NCBI GenBank assembly: GCA_015061765.1
Contig: SUVZ01000261.1
Coordinates: 1-5,902, forward strand
Origin: Lentisphaerota bacterium
GTDB taxonomy: Bacteria; Verrucomicrobiota; Kiritimatiellia; RFP12; UBA1067
Length of the DNA: 5,902 nucleotides
Direction: 5' to 3'
The position numbers were made by a program, and so were the translations under genes. Below are positions 5,282 to 5,902 of this stretch, one piece after another. The notes under the pieces were generated by a model that was given only the letters and a program-made list of their open reading frames with translations, made no database searches and was not told the DNA's origin. Position 1 is the first letter of the stretch. The number at the start of each line of letters is the position of its first letter.

Positions 5282-5360
5282 TTCATAAAAATGTAAAACT
5301 ATGCGTATTATTCGTTCATAAAAGTGTTATAAAATCGCGAAGATACGTTCATAAAAGTGT
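5282..5360 (+). repeat. Three 13-bp repeats with exact 33-bp period
   Basis: TTCATAAAAATGT (5282-5294), TTCATAAAAGTGT (5315-5327) and TTCATAAAAGTGT (5348-5360) are direct repeats. The second and third are identical and are both preceded by CG; the first differs by one base. Start-to-start distances are 33 and 33 bp, while the 20-bp spacers differ in sequence. They fill the region upstream of the ATPase gene and stop 10 bp before its candidate -35 box. Regular spacing near three helical turns suggests a protein binding in a row on nearly one face of the DNA, as activator, repressor or iteron-type binder. Confidence 0.9.
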
Positions 5361-5369
5361 GAATTGCAA

Positions 5370-5398
5370 TTGCGATAGCTGCTGATTTGTGATAATAT
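5370..5398 (+). promoter_or_regulatory. Candidate promoter of the AAA+ ATPase gene
   Basis: TTGCGA (5370-5375) and TAATAT (5393-5398) are separated by 17 bp, each matching the sigma-70 consensus at four of six. The -10 is embedded in TTGTGATA (5387-5394), the octamer also found before the kinase gene. The palindrome AATTGCAATT (5362-5371) overlaps the -35 box and could be an operator. The -10 ends 7 nt before the ATG at 5406, which leaves no room for a Shine-Dalgarno, so the transcript is probably leaderless. Confidence 0.5.
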
Positions 5399-5405
5399 AT
5401 GCGTC

Positions 5406-5902
5406 ATGAAATCGAAAAAACCTGAAATTTACATTGCTCGGAAATTCGACAAGACGTTGTTGGCATGGAAAAGCCGTGACAATCGTCTTCCGCTTATTGT
5501 CGAAGGTGCCAGGCAGGTAGGCAAGTCAGAATGCATAGAACACTTTGCCGAGGGGAGGTACTCGTCTTTTGTTGAAATCAATTTCGTGGAAAGGCCGGAA
5601 TTCAAAGGAGTGGTGCGAGATGGATATTCTACAGAGAACATAATACGCAACATATCGCAAATCGATACCAGATTCCGATTCGATCCTGGGTCAACCCTTA
5701 TCTTCTTTGACGAGATACAGGAGTTTCCAGACATTGCGACATCGCTCAAGTTCTTTGCGCAGGATGGGCGGTTCGATGTCATTTGCAGCGGCTCTCTGCT
5801 CGGTCTCAACGTCAAGCGCATACGAAGCCTCAGCGTGGGATATCAGGATCATGAGAAGATGTTCTCGCTTGATTTCGAGGAGTTTCTAAAGGCAAAAGGA
5901 TA
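5406..5902 (+). CDS. AAA+ ATPase, AAA_14/DUF4143 type, 3' end missing
   Basis: The frame opens at ATG 5406 and runs without stop to the window end, giving 165 residues. Full members of this family have roughly 380-450 residues, so well over half is outside the window. Walker A is GARQVGKS (34-41), Walker B is TLIFFDEIQ with D102-E103, and a sensor-like strand VICSGSLLG covers 125-133. The 'DEIQ..P' and 'SGSLLG' forms are characteristic of AAA_14 ATPases that carry a C-terminal DUF4143, a nuclease-like domain. That domain is expected but not visible. The HEKMFSLDFEEFL stretch (149-161) is the usual start of the link to it. The biological role of the family is not settled; it is common in multiple copies in gut anaerobes. 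The start lacks a ribosome site. Three 33-bp-spaced repeats lie upstream, and the two-component operon is divergent. Confidence 0.88.
   Translation, partial: MKSKKPEIYIARKFDKTLLAWKSRDNRLPLIVEGARQVGKSECIEHFAEGRYSSFVEINFVERPEFKGVVRDGYSTENIIRNISQIDTRFRFDPGSTLIFFDEIQEFPDIATSLKFFAQDGRFDVICSGSLLGLNVKRIRSLSVGYQDHEKMFSLDFEEFLKAKG

Noticed and set aside
5282..5360. Possible CRISPR array
   Set aside because: The repeats are only 13 bp, there are only three, spacers are 20 bp, and no cas gene is visible. An operator or iteron-like array fits better.
5167..5385. 72-codon plus-strand ORF before the ATPase gene
   Set aside because: It has no ribosome site, and its second half is just translation of the 33-bp-spaced repeats (33 bp is 11 codons, so the repeats read as HKSV units). 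Composition is not protein-like.

Overview
The window reads as accessory-type chromosomal DNA from an uncultured, probably anaerobic, gut- or rumen-type bacterium. A Verrucomicrobiota/Kiritimatiellia-like source is my best guess. It rests on gene style only: a two-component kinase with a large exported beta-rich sensor, VapBC, DUF3800 and DUF4143-type ATPase genes, purine-rich low-complexity intergenic DNA and few Shine-Dalgarno sites. No taxonomic marker gene is present. Gene density is low, and several intergenic stretches are structured.

Layout from left to right. Bases 1-206 hold the 3' end of a plus-strand gene whose C-terminus looks like a beta-sandwich or sorting-type domain of an exported protein. 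A VapBC-type toxin-antitoxin operon follows on the minus strand: a DUF2281-like antitoxin at 755-1006 and a PIN-domain RNase toxin at 375-755, with a TAATG overlap. On both sides lie two degenerate copies, in the same orientation, of a composite intergenic element (about 230-345 and 1133-1309). Next is a minus-strand DUF3800 gene (1327-2007) with a perfect GC hairpin directly upstream of its start. Bases 2155-2411 contain a 17-bp direct repeat with a 33-bp period and two back-to-back intrinsic terminators, followed by a small unrecognised ORF with a strong Shine-Dalgarno (2412-2609).

The right half is dominated by a two-gene signalling operon on the minus strand. It encodes an exported, membrane-anchored HisKA_3-type histidine kinase (3307-5124) and, overlapping it by ATGA, a NarL/LuxR-type response regulator (2696-3310). 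Divergent from it is an AAA+ ATPase of the AAA_14/DUF4143 kind (5406 to the window end, truncated by the window). It is preceded by three copies of a 13-bp motif, TTCATAAAARTGT, spaced by exactly 33 bp.

The kinase and regulator should form a complete phosphorelay from an envelope signal to transcription, and VapB should neutralise VapC. The most interesting signal is non-coding. Two separate intergenic regions carry direct repeats with the same 33-bp period and a related sequence (CGT....AAAARTGT), each upstream of a gene and in the same orientation relative to it. A second pattern is the octamer TTGTGATA, found 11-12 nt before the ATG of both divergent genes at 5124 and 5406, which suggests leaderless or nearly leaderless mRNAs.
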